A DNA stretch of 64,000 nucleotides from Candidatus Kuenenia stuttgartensis (lineage in GTDB: Bacteria; Pseudomonadota; Alphaproteobacteria; SMXS01), in the NCBI GenBank assembly GCA_943329845.2, contig CALQFM020000013.1:1-64000 (forward strand), written 5' to 3'. A program made the translations under genes and the position numbers. The stretch's first letter is position 1. Each line of letters opens with the position of its first letter. Positions 11,473 through 20,952 of the stretch are shown piece by piece. The notes under the pieces are model-generated. The model ran no database searches. It saw nothing but the letters and a program-made list of their open reading frames with translations, and was not told the origin of the DNA.

Positions 11473-11985
11473 TTACATCGCCCCCGCGCCGCGCTTGATC
11501 GCGACCACGCCGGTGCGCGACACGTCGACCAGGCCGAGCGGCTTCATCAGCTCGACGAAGGCGTCGATCTTCTCCGAACTGCCGGTGATCTCGAACGTGA
11601 AGCTGTCCGTCGTGGTGTCGAGCACCCTGGCGCGGAAGGCGTCGGCGAGGCGCAGGCTCTCGACCCGCGGATCGCCGGTCGCGGCGACTTTCACCAGCGC
11701 CAGCTCGCGCTCGACCGCCGGCCCTTCGACCGTCAGGTCCGATACCTTGTGCACCGGGATCAGCCGCTCGAGCTGGGCCTTGATCTGCTCGATCACCGGC
11801 GGCGTGCCGCGCGTCACCACGGTGATGCGCGACAGGCCCTCGGCATGGTTGACCTCGGCCACGGTCAGGCTCTCGATGTTATAGCCACGGCCCGAGAACA
11901 GGCCGATGACGCGGGCGAGAACGCCGGCCTCGTTGTCGACGAGCACCGCCATGGTGTGCCGTTCGATCGGAAGTTGGGGTCGCAT
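11473..11985 (-). CDS. ilvH: Acetolactate synthase small subunit
   Basis: MRPQLPIERHTMAVLVDNEAGVLARVIGLFSGRGYNIESLTV ACT domain; start adjusted from the ORF track. Confidence 0.97.
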   Translation of the reverse strand: MRPQLPIERHTMAVLVDNEAGVLARVIGLFSGRGYNIESLTVAEVNHAEGLSRITVVTRGTPPVIEQIKAQLERLIPVHKVSDLTVEGPAVERELALVKVAATGDPRVESLRLADAFRARVLDTTTDSFTFEITGSSEKIDAFVELMKPLGLVDVSRTGVVAIKRGAGAM

Positions 11986-12019
11986 GGGTCGGCCTCTTCT
12001 TCTTGGAGCCTTGTTGTGT

Positions 12020-13786
12020 CTAGACCAGCGCCAGGTCGTCGGCGCGCTCGAGGCCCGCGTCCTTGGCGTTGAGCAGGATCTCGTTGTGCGCGGCGCCCGA
12101 CGGCACCATGGGGAAGCAGTTCTCCAGCTTCGCCACCTGGCAGTCGACAATCACCGGCCGCTTGATCGCCATCATCTCCTCGATGACGCCGTCGACTTCG
12201 TCGGGCTTGGTGCAGCGCAGGCCGACGCCGTGCATCGCCTCGGCCAGCTTCACGAAGTCGGGCAGCGAGTCCGAATAGGAGTGGGAATAGCGCCCCTCGT
12301 AGCTGATCTGCTGCCACTGGCGGACCATGCCCATGTACTCGTTGTTCAGGATGAACACCTTGATCGGCGCGTCGTGCTGCACGGCGGTGCTGAACTCCTG
12401 GATGTTCATCATGGTCGAGGCCTCGCCCGCCACGTCGATGACCAGCGCGTTCGGATGGGCGATCTGCACGCCGACGGCGGCCGGGAGGCCATAGCCCATG
12501 GTGCCCAGGCCGCCCGACGTCATCCAGTGGTTCGGCTCGTCGAAGCCGATGAACTGGGCCGCCCACATCTGGTGCTGGCCGACTTCCGTCGTGATGTAGG
12601 GCTTCAGGTGCCTGGTGAGGGCGTGCAGCCGCTGCAGCGCGTATTGCGGCATGATCACGTCCGTACTCGGCTCGTATTTCAGGCAGTCCTTGCCGCGCCA
12701 CTGGTCGATCTGCTTCCACCAGTCGGCGAGCGCCTGCTTGTCCGGGCGGTGCACGCCCGCCTTCCAGACCTTGATCATGTCCTCGAGCACATGGCCCGCA
12801 TCGCCGACGATGGCGACGTCCACATGCACGTTCTTGTTGATGCTGGACCGGTCGATGTCGACGTGGATCTTCCTGGAGTCCGGCGAGAACGCGTTCAGCC
12901 GGCCGGTGATCCGGTCGTCGAAGCGGGCGCCGATATTGATCATCACGTCGCAGTCATGCATGGCCAGATTGGCCTCGTAGGTGCCGTGCATGCCCAGCAT
13001 GCCCAGCCACTGCGGATCCGATGCCGGATAGGACCCAAGGCCCATCAGCGTCGTGGTGATCGGGAAGCCGGTCATGCGGACGAACTCGCGCAGCAGCTGC
13101 GAAGCGTTCGGGCCCGAATTGATGACGCCGCCGCCGGTGTAGAACACCGGCCGCTTGGCCGAGGCGATCAGCTCGACCGCCTGCCTGATGGCGTTGATGT
13201 CGCCCTTCACCTGCGGCAGGTAGCTGCGGTGCTTGGTCTTGGGCGAGCCGGTATAGGGTCCGGTCTCGACCTGGATATCCTTGGGCATGTCGATGACGAC
13301 CGGGCCGGGCCGGCCGTTGGTCGCCACGTAGAACGCCTCGTGCATCACCCGGCCGACATCGGCCACGTTCTTCACCAGGTAATTGTGCTTGGTGGCCGGA
13401 CGGGTGATGCCGACCGTATCGGCTTCCTGGAACGCGTCCGAACCGATCAGGTGGGTCGGCACCTGGCCGGTGATGCAGATGATCGGGATCGAATCCATCA
13501 GCGCGTCGACGAGACCGGTGACCGCGTTGGTCGCGCCCGGGCCCGAGGTGACGAGGACGACGCCCGGCTTGCCTGTCGAGCGGGCATAGCCTTCCGCCGC
13601 GTGCACGGCGCCGCCTTCCTGGCGCACCAGGATGTGACGGATGTGGTTCTGCTTGAACAGCGCGTCGTAGATCGGCAACACGGCGCCACCCGGGTACCCG
13701 AAGATGGTATCGACGCCCTGTTCCTTCAGCGCCCGGATGATCATCTCGGCGCCCGACATCATGTTGCCCTGTGCTTCCGGCGGCAT
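12020..13786 (-). CDS. ilvB: Acetolactate synthase large subunit
   Basis: 588 aa ThDP enzyme: GVDTIFGYPGGAVLPIYDAL, VLVTSGPGATNAVTGLVDA, VIDVAGEASTMMNIQEF. Confidence 0.97.
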   Translation of the reverse strand: MPPEAQGNMMSGAEMIIRALKEQGVDTIFGYPGGAVLPIYDALFKQNHIRHILVRQEGGAVHAAEGYARSTGKPGVVLVTSGPGATNAVTGLVDALMDSIPIICITGQVPTHLIGSDAFQEADTVGITRPATKHNYLVKNVADVGRVMHEAFYVATNGRPGPVVIDMPKDIQVETGPYTGSPKTKHRSYLPQVKGDINAIRQAVELIASAKRPVFYTGGGVINSGPNASQLLREFVRMTGFPITTTLMGLGSYPASDPQWLGMLGMHGTYEANLAMHDCDVMINIGARFDDRITGRLNAFSPDSRKIHVDIDRSSINKNVHVDVAIVGDAGHVLEDMIKVWKAGVHRPDKQALADWWKQIDQWRGKDCLKYEPSTDVIMPQYALQRLHALTRHLKPYITTEVGQHQMWAAQFIGFDEPNHWMTSGGLGTMGYGLPAAVGVQIAHPNALVIDVAGEASTMMNIQEFSTAVQHDAPIKVFILNNEYMGMVRQWQQISYEGRYSHSYSDSLPDFVKLAEAMHGVGLRCTKPDEVDGVIEEMMAIKRPVIVDCQVAKLENCFPMVPSGAAHNEILLNAKDAGLERADDLALV

Positions 13787-13923
13787 GCCCTGTCCTCACT
13801 CCTGCGCCGCCCGCGAGACGGGCTGGCGATCCAATCGCGGCCAAATAGCATCGTAAGGCAGGCCGCGCAACGCTTTCCCCGCCCCGTCCAGGAGCGAGAG
13901 GCGCGCACCGTACTGATGCTTTA

Positions 13924-14880
13924 TTACTCCGTCAACCCATTTACAGAAATTTTTGAAAAGATAATATCGATAAATCTTTCCGATTCTTTCTCATCGATGA
14001 CGCCCCAGTCGCGGCACTGGTTGCGGAACCAGGTCATCTGCCGCTTGGCGTATTGCCTGGTCGCGGTCTTGGCCAGAGCCACCGCGTCGTCCATGGCCAT
14101 CTCTCCCGTCAGCGCCGCGCGAAGCTGCGGCACGCCCAGAGCCTTCAGCGCCGTCAGGTTGGGATCGGCCTCCGGCAGCGCCGCGACCTCGTCCAGCGCG
14201 CCCGCCTCGATCATCAGGTCGAAGCGGCGGTGGCAGCGCTCGTAGAGCCAGTCGCGCGGCGGCAGCAGCACGAACTTGGCCACGCCGCCCTGCCGGTCGA
14301 GCCCAGTGAGCGGCCCGTCGACGGACGTCGCTTGCCAGGTCGCCAGTGAGCGCCCGGTCGACCGGATCACCTCCAGCGCACGCGCGACGCGCTGCCCGTC
14401 GCTGGGCCGTAGCCTTTCGGCCATGACCGGATCCTCGGCCGCGAGCGCCGCGTGGCCTGCGGCGGCGCCCGACGCCAGGACCAGTGCCCGCACCTCGCGG
14501 CGGATACCCTCATCGATCGTCGGCACCTCGGACAGGCCGCCGAGCAGGGCGCGGAAATAGAGCCCGGTGCCGCCGGCGACGATGGCCACCTTTCGCCTCG
14601 CCCGTATATCCTCAATGACCGCACCCGCCAGCTCGGCCCAGCGCGCAACCGAGAAGGGCTCCGCGACGCTGGCGACGCCGTACAGATGATGCGTGACCAG
14701 CGCCCTGTCGGCGGCATCCGGAGCTGCGCTGAGCAGCGGCAGTTCACGATATAATTGCATGCTGTCGGCGTTGACGATCTCGCCGCCCAGACGCCGGGCG
14801 AGAACCAGCGAGAGCGCCGATTTGCCACTTGCGGTTGGGCCGGCAATAAGAATAACTTGAGGCCGCGTCTCGGGTGTCAT
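13924..14880 (-). CDS. miaA: tRNA dimethylallyltransferase
   Basis: MTPETRPQVILIAGPTASGKSALSLVLARRLGGEIVNADSMQLYRELPLLSAAP; internal start chosen. Confidence 0.95.
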   Translation of the reverse strand: MTPETRPQVILIAGPTASGKSALSLVLARRLGGEIVNADSMQLYRELPLLSAAPDAADRALVTHHLYGVASVAEPFSVARWAELAGAVIEDIRARRKVAIVAGGTGLYFRALLGGLSEVPTIDEGIRREVRALVLASGAAAGHAALAAEDPVMAERLRPSDGQRVARALEVIRSTGRSLATWQATSVDGPLTGLDRQGGVAKFVLLPPRDWLYERCHRRFDLMIEAGALDEVAALPEADPNLTALKALGVPQLRAALTGEMAMDDAVALAKTATRQYAKRQMTWFRNQCRDWGVIDEKESERFIDIIFSKISVNGLTE

Positions 14881-14982
14881 CACACCATACTTCGGTAAAT
14901 ACTGAACGGGGACAAGACGCTGCTGACGATAGCAGGGAATCGCGCCAGCGTCGGGCCCCGGTCCTGACAGGAGAGGACAAAC

Positions 14983-15219
14983 ATGGCTAACATACTGACC
15001 TTCCAGGCCACGCCGGGCATTGCCCGCCTTACGCCGGTGCATCTGGAACTGGTTTCCGCCGCCCTGCTGCGCGCTGGCGCGTCGGGCTTGAAGCCCAGGT
15101 GGGTGACCAAGAACGTGCAGGCGGAACTGCGCTATGACGGCATCGAGGGCGACAAGGCCATCGAGGTCGCCAACGGCGCCGTGAAGGGTTCGGGTCTCGT
15201 GATCGCGAACAAGGACTAG
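14983..15219 (+). CDS. Probable separated N-terminal domain of phosphoserine phosphatase
   Basis: 78 aa MANILTFQATPGIARLTPVHLELVSAALLRAGASGLKPRWVTKNVQAELRYDGIEGDKAIEVANGAVKGSGLVIANKD*; length and layout match the N-terminal domain of alphaproteobacterial SerB; TAG stop overlaps the GTG start of the catalytic ORF. Confidence 0.65.
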   Translation: MANILTFQATPGIARLTPVHLELVSAALLRAGASGLKPRWVTKNVQAELRYDGIEGDKAIEVANGAVKGSGLVIANKD

Positions 15220-15857
15220 TGTCCGTCCGCCTGCTGATCGCGGACATGGACTCCACGATCATCGAAAACGAATGCATCGACGAACTGGCTGACGCCATCG
15301 GCATCAAGGATCAGGTCGCCGCCATCACCGAAAGGGCGATGCGCGGCGAACTTGATTTCGAGGCCGCGCTCCGCGAGCGCGTCTTCATGCTGAAGGGCCT
15401 GCCGGAAGCCTCGTTGCAGGAGGTCTATGACAGCCGCATCCGGCTGACCAAAGGCGCCCGCGAGATGACCGACGCGCTGCACGCCAGGGGCATCAAGTGC
15501 ATCCTGGTATCGGGCGGCTTCACCTTCTTCACCAGCCGCATCGCCAGGGCGGCCGGATTCGACGCCGACCATGCCAATACGCTGGGCATCGAAAACGGCA
15601 TGCTCGACGGAACGGTCGGCGAACCGATCCTGGGCGCCGACGCCAAGCTTTCGACCATGAAGCGCTATGCCGCAGACATGGGCATCGGGCTCGACGAGGT
15701 CATTGCCATCGGCGACGGCGCCAACGACCTGCCGATGATCCAGGCCGCCGGCTACGGCATCGGCTTCTGCGCCAAGCCGAAGGTGGCGGAAGCGGCCAAA
15801 TACCGCATCGACGAGCGCGACCTTACCAAGGTGCTGGATATCGCCGGACTGCGGTAG
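15219..15857 (+). CDS. serB: Phosphoserine phosphatase, HAD catalytic domain
   Basis: LLIADMDSTIIENECIDELADAIG (HAD motif I), ILVSGGFTFF (II), IGDGANDLPMIQAAGYGIGFCAKP (III/IV). Confidence 0.93.
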   Translation: MSVRLLIADMDSTIIENECIDELADAIGIKDQVAAITERAMRGELDFEAALRERVFMLKGLPEASLQEVYDSRIRLTKGAREMTDALHARGIKCILVSGGFTFFTSRIARAAGFDADHANTLGIENGMLDGTVGEPILGADAKLSTMKRYAADMGIGLDEVIAIGDGANDLPMIQAAGYGIGFCAKPKVAEAAKYRIDERDLTKVLDIAGLR

Positions 15858-15958
15858 CGGGTGTTCAACGGCGCGTTTGCAAACTGGCGCCTCTTTCAGT
15901 CACTTCCAGGAACAGCGACTTGATCTAGGCCTTGGATCTGGAAGCCCCACTTGAAAAC

Positions 15959-16213
15959 TTATTTCAGAAGCTCGTCCAGCGCGGCCTGCTCGGGGGCCAT
16001 CTCAGCCCGGTGCACCGCATCGATCACCACACTCGGCGCCTGATCGGTCGTTATGCTGCGGCGTGATGCAGCCAGCAACCAGTCATAGTGGTCGGCCGAC
16101 ATCAGCACCAACTCACGCCGGCCATGACGCGTGATCTCGACAGGTTCACGCATGGCCTTATGCTGGAAATCGCCAAATTTCCGCTGGAACTGCATCGCTG
16201 TCGTCGTCGCCAT
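15959..16213 (-). CDS. Phd/YefM-type antitoxin (no adjacent toxin ORF)
   Basis: MATTTAMQFQRKFGDFQHKAMREPVEITRHGRRELVLMSADHYDWLL, typical Phd/YefM N-terminal domain; no RelE/Doc-like ORF fits immediately downstream. Confidence 0.8.
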   Translation of the reverse strand: MATTTAMQFQRKFGDFQHKAMREPVEITRHGRRELVLMSADHYDWLLAASRRSITTDQAPSVVIDAVHRAEMAPEQAALDELLK

Positions 16214-16236
16214 TACCAAGTACCTCCAATAAACAC

Positions 16237-16269
16237 GACGGATTATACGAATTCTACGTATAATCCGTC
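16237..16269. promoter_or_regulatory. Perfect palindrome, candidate antitoxin operator
   Basis: gacggattatacg (16237-16249) / cgtataatccgtc (16257-16269), 13-bp perfect arms, 7-nt spacer, just upstream of the Phd-like gene and of the CMD-family gene. Confidence 0.65.
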
Positions 16270-16295
16270 AAGCCTTCGAACTGGGGAGATCCGCC

Positions 16296-16847
16296 ATGGC
16301 CCGCGTCCCGTACCTCGACAAGCACGACCTTCCAGCAGAATACCAGGATCTGCTGAACCGCAGCATCAACGTCACGCGGGCACTGGTGCACAGCCCCAGG
16401 GCGGCGCGCAAGTTCGGCGCGCTGGGCAACTACATCCGGCACGGCAGCACGCTGGATTCCCGACTCAGCGAGATGGCGATCATCCAGGTCGGCTACCTCA
16501 CCCGGCAGCCTTACGAATACTCGCACCACGTGAAGATCGGCATGGACATGGGTGTCAGCGAGGACGACATCCGCGCCATCGCCGCCGAGACGGCGGGCGG
16601 AACGTCGAGCCTTGACGCTCTGTCTAGCGCCGTGATCCGCGCGGCGCGCGAGATGACCACCGACCTGACGATCTCCGACGCCACCTTCGAGCTGTTGCGG
16701 GACGAACTCGGCACCGAGCGGCTGATCGACCTGATCCTGGCGATCGCCACCTATAACGGCGTCGTCCGCATCCTTGGCGCGCTGCAAATCGACGTCGAGG
16801 ACGACTACCTCACCTATCTCGAGCAGTTCCCGCTGCCCGGAATCTGA
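16296..16847 (+). CDS. Carboxymuconolactone decarboxylase family protein (AhpD-like)
   Basis: 183 aa; RLSEMAIIQVGYLTRQPYEYSHHVKIGMDMGVSEDDIRAIA typical CMD domain. Confidence 0.88.
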   Translation: MARVPYLDKHDLPAEYQDLLNRSINVTRALVHSPRAARKFGALGNYIRHGSTLDSRLSEMAIIQVGYLTRQPYEYSHHVKIGMDMGVSEDDIRAIAAETAGGTSSLDALSSAVIRAAREMTTDLTISDATFELLRDELGTERLIDLILAIATYNGVVRILGALQIDVEDDYLTYLEQFPLPGI

Positions 16848-16985
16848 GGTCAACCGCATCCGCGCCCAGGCTTGCGCCCCGGACTGCAGCGACGCGGCCA
16901 AAGGCCGTCAGGTCTGGTCGGACGCCTGACGGTTTACGAACGCGACGTTTATCGCCATTCTGCGGGCGAACGACGGAAAGGCTTC

Positions 16986-17528
16986 ATGTCCACGATACAC
17001 CAGATGCGGGTCGAGTTCGACCCGCCGGAAGACCGGCTGCTGATGTCCATCATCTCGAAGGACGGCAGGGAGTTCCGCATGTGGTTCACCCGGCGCTTCG
17101 TGAAGCTGCTGTGGCCCAACCTGGTGAAGCTGGCCGAATCGACGCCCGAGGCGGCGGCGCAGCAGTCGGACGCGGCCCGCAAGAGCATCGTCCGCTTCCA
17201 GCACGAGAAGGCGCTTGCCTCCAGCAACTTCACCGATAAATACGACAAGGACAAGGTGGTCAGCCAGTATTTCGGCGAGGCGCCGGTCCTGATCACCGAG
17301 GGCCGCATCAAGCGCATCGACAACCCGAAGGGACCGAACCAGGTGGCCTTCATGGCCAAGGACGGGCGGCCGGTGACGATGGCGCTCGACGACGTGCTGC
17401 TCCACTCCATGGCGCGCCTGATCCGCAACGCCGCCAGGAAGGCCGGCTGGGATCTGGATCTGGGCGCCCTCGCCGGCGATACGGCAGTCCCGAATGACGG
17501 CGAGACGGCATCGCGGGTGCTGAACTAG
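16986..17528 (+). CDS. Conserved hypothetical protein
   Basis: Intact ORF from MSTIHQMRVEFDPPEDRLLMSIISKDGREFRMWFTRRFVKLLW. Confidence 0.6.
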   Translation: MSTIHQMRVEFDPPEDRLLMSIISKDGREFRMWFTRRFVKLLWPNLVKLAESTPEAAAQQSDAARKSIVRFQHEKALASSNFTDKYDKDKVVSQYFGEAPVLITEGRIKRIDNPKGPNQVAFMAKDGRPVTMALDDVLLHSMARLIRNAARKAGWDLDLGALAGDTAVPNDGETASRVLN

Positions 17529-17562
17529 CCCCTGCGCCAAGCCTTTGGAATATCTGGGAAGC

Positions 17563-17637
<75 letters not shown>

Positions 17638-17948
17638 AGCGGGAGGGCTTATGCCAAGGAAACCGGGCGGTTGCAAGCGGTTTCGGCCAGTGACCGGGAT
17701 TTCCTGAAACGCCACCAAAAGCCAGATTAAACCCACGAAGTTTCCAGAAATTCTGGTGATTATCAGGGAGAATTTTTCCCGTCCCGATCCGGCGCAGAAG
17801 GCGCTCTGCGTCTGGGCATGGTGCAGCCTGTGGCGAGGATCGCGTTGCCGCCTCTCCCCTTCGGACGGCCGTCCGCGGACGCCACCTTGCCGCGTACGCG
17901 GCCTGAGCCTAATAAGGCAGTGGAAGTGAGTAGAAGGAGTTCCGCCCA

Positions 17949-18596
17949 ATGCCGAGGGCGCGTACCGACGCCGAAGTCTTGGTTTTTCGGGAGAATCTTT
18001 GCGCGGCCGCCACGCGCCGGTTTGCGGAACTTGGCTATGCCGGGGTGACCATTCGCGGCCTGGCGGCGGACGTCGGCTGCAGTCCCATGACACCCTACAG
18101 CTATTTCAGGGACAAGGAGGAAATCTTCGCGGCGGTGCGGGCGGCAGCGTTTCGGCGCCTTGCCGATGCCTGCGAGGATGCGGCGCGAAATGCCCCTGAT
18201 GATCTGACGCGGGCGGGCGCCCTGGGCCGCGCCTATCTGCATTTCGCACTGACCGAACGCGACGCCTACAAGATCATGTTCGAACTGACCCAGCCCGACG
18301 AGCACGCATTTCCGGATGTGGTGGCACAGGTCGAGCGGTGCCGGCGGTTCATGACCCAGCCAACCGAAATCATGGTTCGCGAAGGGGTACTATCCGGCGA
18401 CCCCAACAAGTTGTCGCAGATGTTCTGGGCAGGGATCCACGGCGCCATCGTGTTGCACATGACCGGCAAGCTCGTCCCGGGCACGAGCATCGAGGAACTC
18501 TACGCCATGATGCTGGCGACCCTGATGCGCGGTGCGCGGGGCCCGCGCTTCACCGAGGTGGAAGGGGCGCTGTTTTCCCGCCGGGACACCCTCTGA
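17949..18596 (+). CDS. TetR/AcrR family transcriptional regulator
   Basis: AATRRFAELGYAGVTIRGLAADVGCSPMTPYSYFRDKEEIFAAVRAAAF is a canonical TetR HTH. Confidence 0.92.
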   Translation: MPRARTDAEVLVFRENLCAAATRRFAELGYAGVTIRGLAADVGCSPMTPYSYFRDKEEIFAAVRAAAFRRLADACEDAARNAPDDLTRAGALGRAYLHFALTERDAYKIMFELTQPDEHAFPDVVAQVERCRRFMTQPTEIMVREGVLSGDPNKLSQMFWAGIHGAIVLHMTGKLVPGTSIEELYAMMLATLMRGARGPRFTEVEGALFSRRDTL

Positions 18597-18640
18597 CGGC
18601 TGCGGGCCGCACCCGCCTGAACGGGTCAGGCACTCCATTA

Positions 18641-18653
18641 TTTACATTGTAAA
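18641..18653. promoter_or_regulatory. Candidate operator/promoter palindrome upstream of carotenoid oxygenase
   Basis: tttaca-t-tgtaaa in a locally AT-rich spacer between the TetR gene and the oxygenase. Confidence 0.35.
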
Positions 18654-18736
18654 ATACATCTGCCAGAGTGTGTCATCACGTCGGCGGGGAGCTGGTCGCT
18701 TGCGCGCCGATCAACCTCGGAACAAGGCCAGTCAGC

Positions 18737-20158
18737 ATGAACAAGATCGTAGAGGTCAAGGCCCCCAACAATCCTTTCCTGAGAGGTAATTTCGCACCCG
18801 TCGACAATGAGCTGACGGAACGGTGCGTCGAAGTCGTCGGTGAAATCCCCAAGGAACTCGAAGGCGCGTTCCTGCGAATCGGCTCGAACCCGGTGTTCGT
18901 CGGCGACGTGGAAAAGTACCACTGGTTCGACGGTGACGGCATGATCCACGAGGTTCATTTCGAGGGCGGCAAGGCGACCTACCGCAATCGCTACGTCATG
19001 ACCAAGGGGTTGAAGGCTGAACTGGAAAAGGGCGACTGGATCTGGAAGGGTCTGAACTCGATGCCCGATTTCACCAACAAGTTGGGCCCGATGAAGAACG
19101 CCGCCAACACGGCGATGGTCTTCCACAACCGCAAGCTGTTGGCCCTGTGGGAAGGCGGCGCGCCGCACCATGTAACCCTGCCCGAACTCGAAACCGTGGG
19201 CGAGGTCGATTTCGACGGCAAACTCAACCATGCCTTCACCGCCCACCCGAAGCTCGACCCGGTGACGGGTGAGATGATCGCCTTCGGCTACAACATGTTC
19301 ATGAAGCCCTATTGCATCCATTGCGTCGTCGACAAGGACGGCAACATGACGCACCAGGTCGCGATCGACCTGCCGAAGGGCTGCATGATGCACGACTGCG
19401 CGATCACGGAGCACTACACGCTGATCCTCGACCTGCCCGTCACCGGCAACCTCGAAGCGTTCATGCAAGGCGGCCCGCCGCTCAGCTGGGATCCCGAGAA
19501 CGGAGCACGGATCGGTGTGCTTCCCCGGCATGGCGGCAGCAACGACGTTCGCTGGTTCACCATCAAGACCGGCTTCGTGTTCCATACGGTCAACGCCTAT
19601 GAAGAAGGCGACGAAGTGGTGCTCGAAGCCTGCCGGTCCAACAAGACCAACGTCGTGGGCGCGGACAGCAGCACCGATTCCGGCATGGAGGACGCCCCTT
19701 TCCTCTACGAATGGCGGCTCAACCTGAAGACCGGCGCCGTGCGCGAGCGCCTGCTCGATGGCCAGTACGGCAGCGAATTCCCGCGCATCAACGAAGCCTA
19801 TATGGGCCGCAAGCACCGCTACACCTACAATGCCCGTCTCGACATGACGGGTGCCGGCATGTTCGACGGCATCATCAAGTACGACCGTGCGAACGACACG
19901 GCCGAGCACGTTGCTTTCGGCCCGGGCCGTCATGGCGGCGAGGCGATCTTCGCCCCGCGGCCCGGCGGCACTGATGAAGACGACGGCTGGACCGTGAATT
20001 TCGTCTGGGACGAGAATGCCCAACGCAGCGAATGCGTCGTGATCGATGCGAAGAATTTCGCCGCCGGGCCGGTTGCCCGGATCATGATGCCCGGACGGGT
20101 GCCCTATGGCTTCCATGCCGCCTGGGTCGACAAGGACGGTATCGCAAGCCAGTCCTGA
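18737..20158 (+). CDS. Carotenoid oxygenase (RPE65/CCD/lignostilbene dioxygenase) family protein
   Basis: MNKIVEVKAPNNPFLRGNFAPVDNELTERCVEVVGEIPKELEGAFLRIGSNPVF...YHWFDGDGMIHEVHF; MMHDCAITEHYTLILDLPV; VPYGFHAAWV. Confidence 0.93.
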   Translation: MNKIVEVKAPNNPFLRGNFAPVDNELTERCVEVVGEIPKELEGAFLRIGSNPVFVGDVEKYHWFDGDGMIHEVHFEGGKATYRNRYVMTKGLKAELEKGDWIWKGLNSMPDFTNKLGPMKNAANTAMVFHNRKLLALWEGGAPHHVTLPELETVGEVDFDGKLNHAFTAHPKLDPVTGEMIAFGYNMFMKPYCIHCVVDKDGNMTHQVAIDLPKGCMMHDCAITEHYTLILDLPVTGNLEAFMQGGPPLSWDPENGARIGVLPRHGGSNDVRWFTIKTGFVFHTVNAYEEGDEVVLEACRSNKTNVVGADSSTDSGMEDAPFLYEWRLNLKTGAVRERLLDGQYGSEFPRINEAYMGRKHRYTYNARLDMTGAGMFDGIIKYDRANDTAEHVAFGPGRHGGEAIFAPRPGGTDEDDGWTVNFVWDENAQRSECVVIDAKNFAAGPVARIMMPGRVPYGFHAAWVDKDGIASQS

Positions 20159-20271
20159 GGTCGCGTCGCGGCGGATGCGCTGGAGTCCGGAACAGACGCG
20201 GATCGCGAGTCTGCGTGATCTTTCGGTCGCCGCATGCGGCCGCCGGGTCCAGAGGATCAAGCCGCCTGTAG

Positions 20272-20309
20272 CATGACAGGCCCCGCGCCTTGGCGCGGGG
20301 CCTGTCATG
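20272..20309. terminator. Long hairpin between convergent genes, candidate bidirectional terminator
   Basis: catgacaggccccgcgc-cttg-gcgcggggcctgtcatg, 17-bp perfect stem, 4-nt loop, between the carotenoid oxygenase (+) and the AhpC-like gene (-). Confidence 0.65.
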
Positions 20310-20315
20310 GGCGGC

Positions 20316-20927
20316 CTACTGGTACTTCACCGAGCACCCATAGGCCTTGGTCTGGGCCACCTGAACCGGCTTGCCGGCGGCGACCGCGTCATAGGCCGCG
20401 CGCACGTAATTGTCGGCTTTCGGGATGTCCGACGGCCTGGCCGACGGGATGCTGTCGATGGCTCCCATATAGGCGACGGTCTGCCGGGGTGTGATCACCA
20501 CCATCTGCGGCGTCGCGGACGCCCCATAGGCCATGCCGATCTTGCCGTCCTCGTCCAGGATCACGCCCGACGGCGCCGCGTCGCGCGATTTGGTCAGTTC
20601 ATTCGCCTGCGCCGCCGACACATGCCCCTGCTTGCCCGGCGCCGAGGAGACGACCGTCAGCCAGACCACGCCCTTGCCGGTCAGTTCCTTCTGCAGCGAC
20701 TGCATGTTGCCGCTTTCGTAATGCTTCTTTACGAACGGGCATTCATGGTTGGTCCATTCCAGCACCACGGTCTTACCCGAATAGTCGCCGAGGCTGACGG
20801 TCTTGCCCGCGGCGTCCTTGCCCGTGAACGCCGGCGCCGGCTGACCGATCTCCGGCGCCGCCTGGGCCGAAACGGCCACGCAAAGCGCCAATCCGCCGAC
20901 CAGCGCCGTCGAAAATCGTCCGATCAT
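20316..20927 (-). CDS. AhpC/TSA (thioredoxin-fold) family exported protein
   Basis: Signal peptide, then PEIGQPAPAFTGKDAAGKTVSLGDYSGKTVVLEWTNHECPFVKKHYESGNMQSLQ. Confidence 0.82.
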   Translation of the reverse strand: MIGRFSTALVGGLALCVAVSAQAAPEIGQPAPAFTGKDAAGKTVSLGDYSGKTVVLEWTNHECPFVKKHYESGNMQSLQKELTGKGVVWLTVVSSAPGKQGHVSAAQANELTKSRDAAPSGVILDEDGKIGMAYGASATPQMVVITPRQTVAYMGAIDSIPSARPSDIPKADNYVRAAYDAVAAGKPVQVAQTKAYGCSVKYQ

Positions 20928-20952
20928 CGCACACTCCCTGAGCTAAAAGGTC

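Noticed and set aside
13787-13923. Possible attenuation leader before ilvB
   Set aside because: No short leader peptide rich in Ile/Val/Leu with a following terminator could be recognised.
11906-14245. 779-aa plus-strand ORF
   Set aside because: Antisense to ilvH/ilvB/miaA; spurious high-GC ORF.
18638-20308. 556-aa minus-strand ORF
   Set aside because: Antisense shadow of the carotenoid oxygenase gene.
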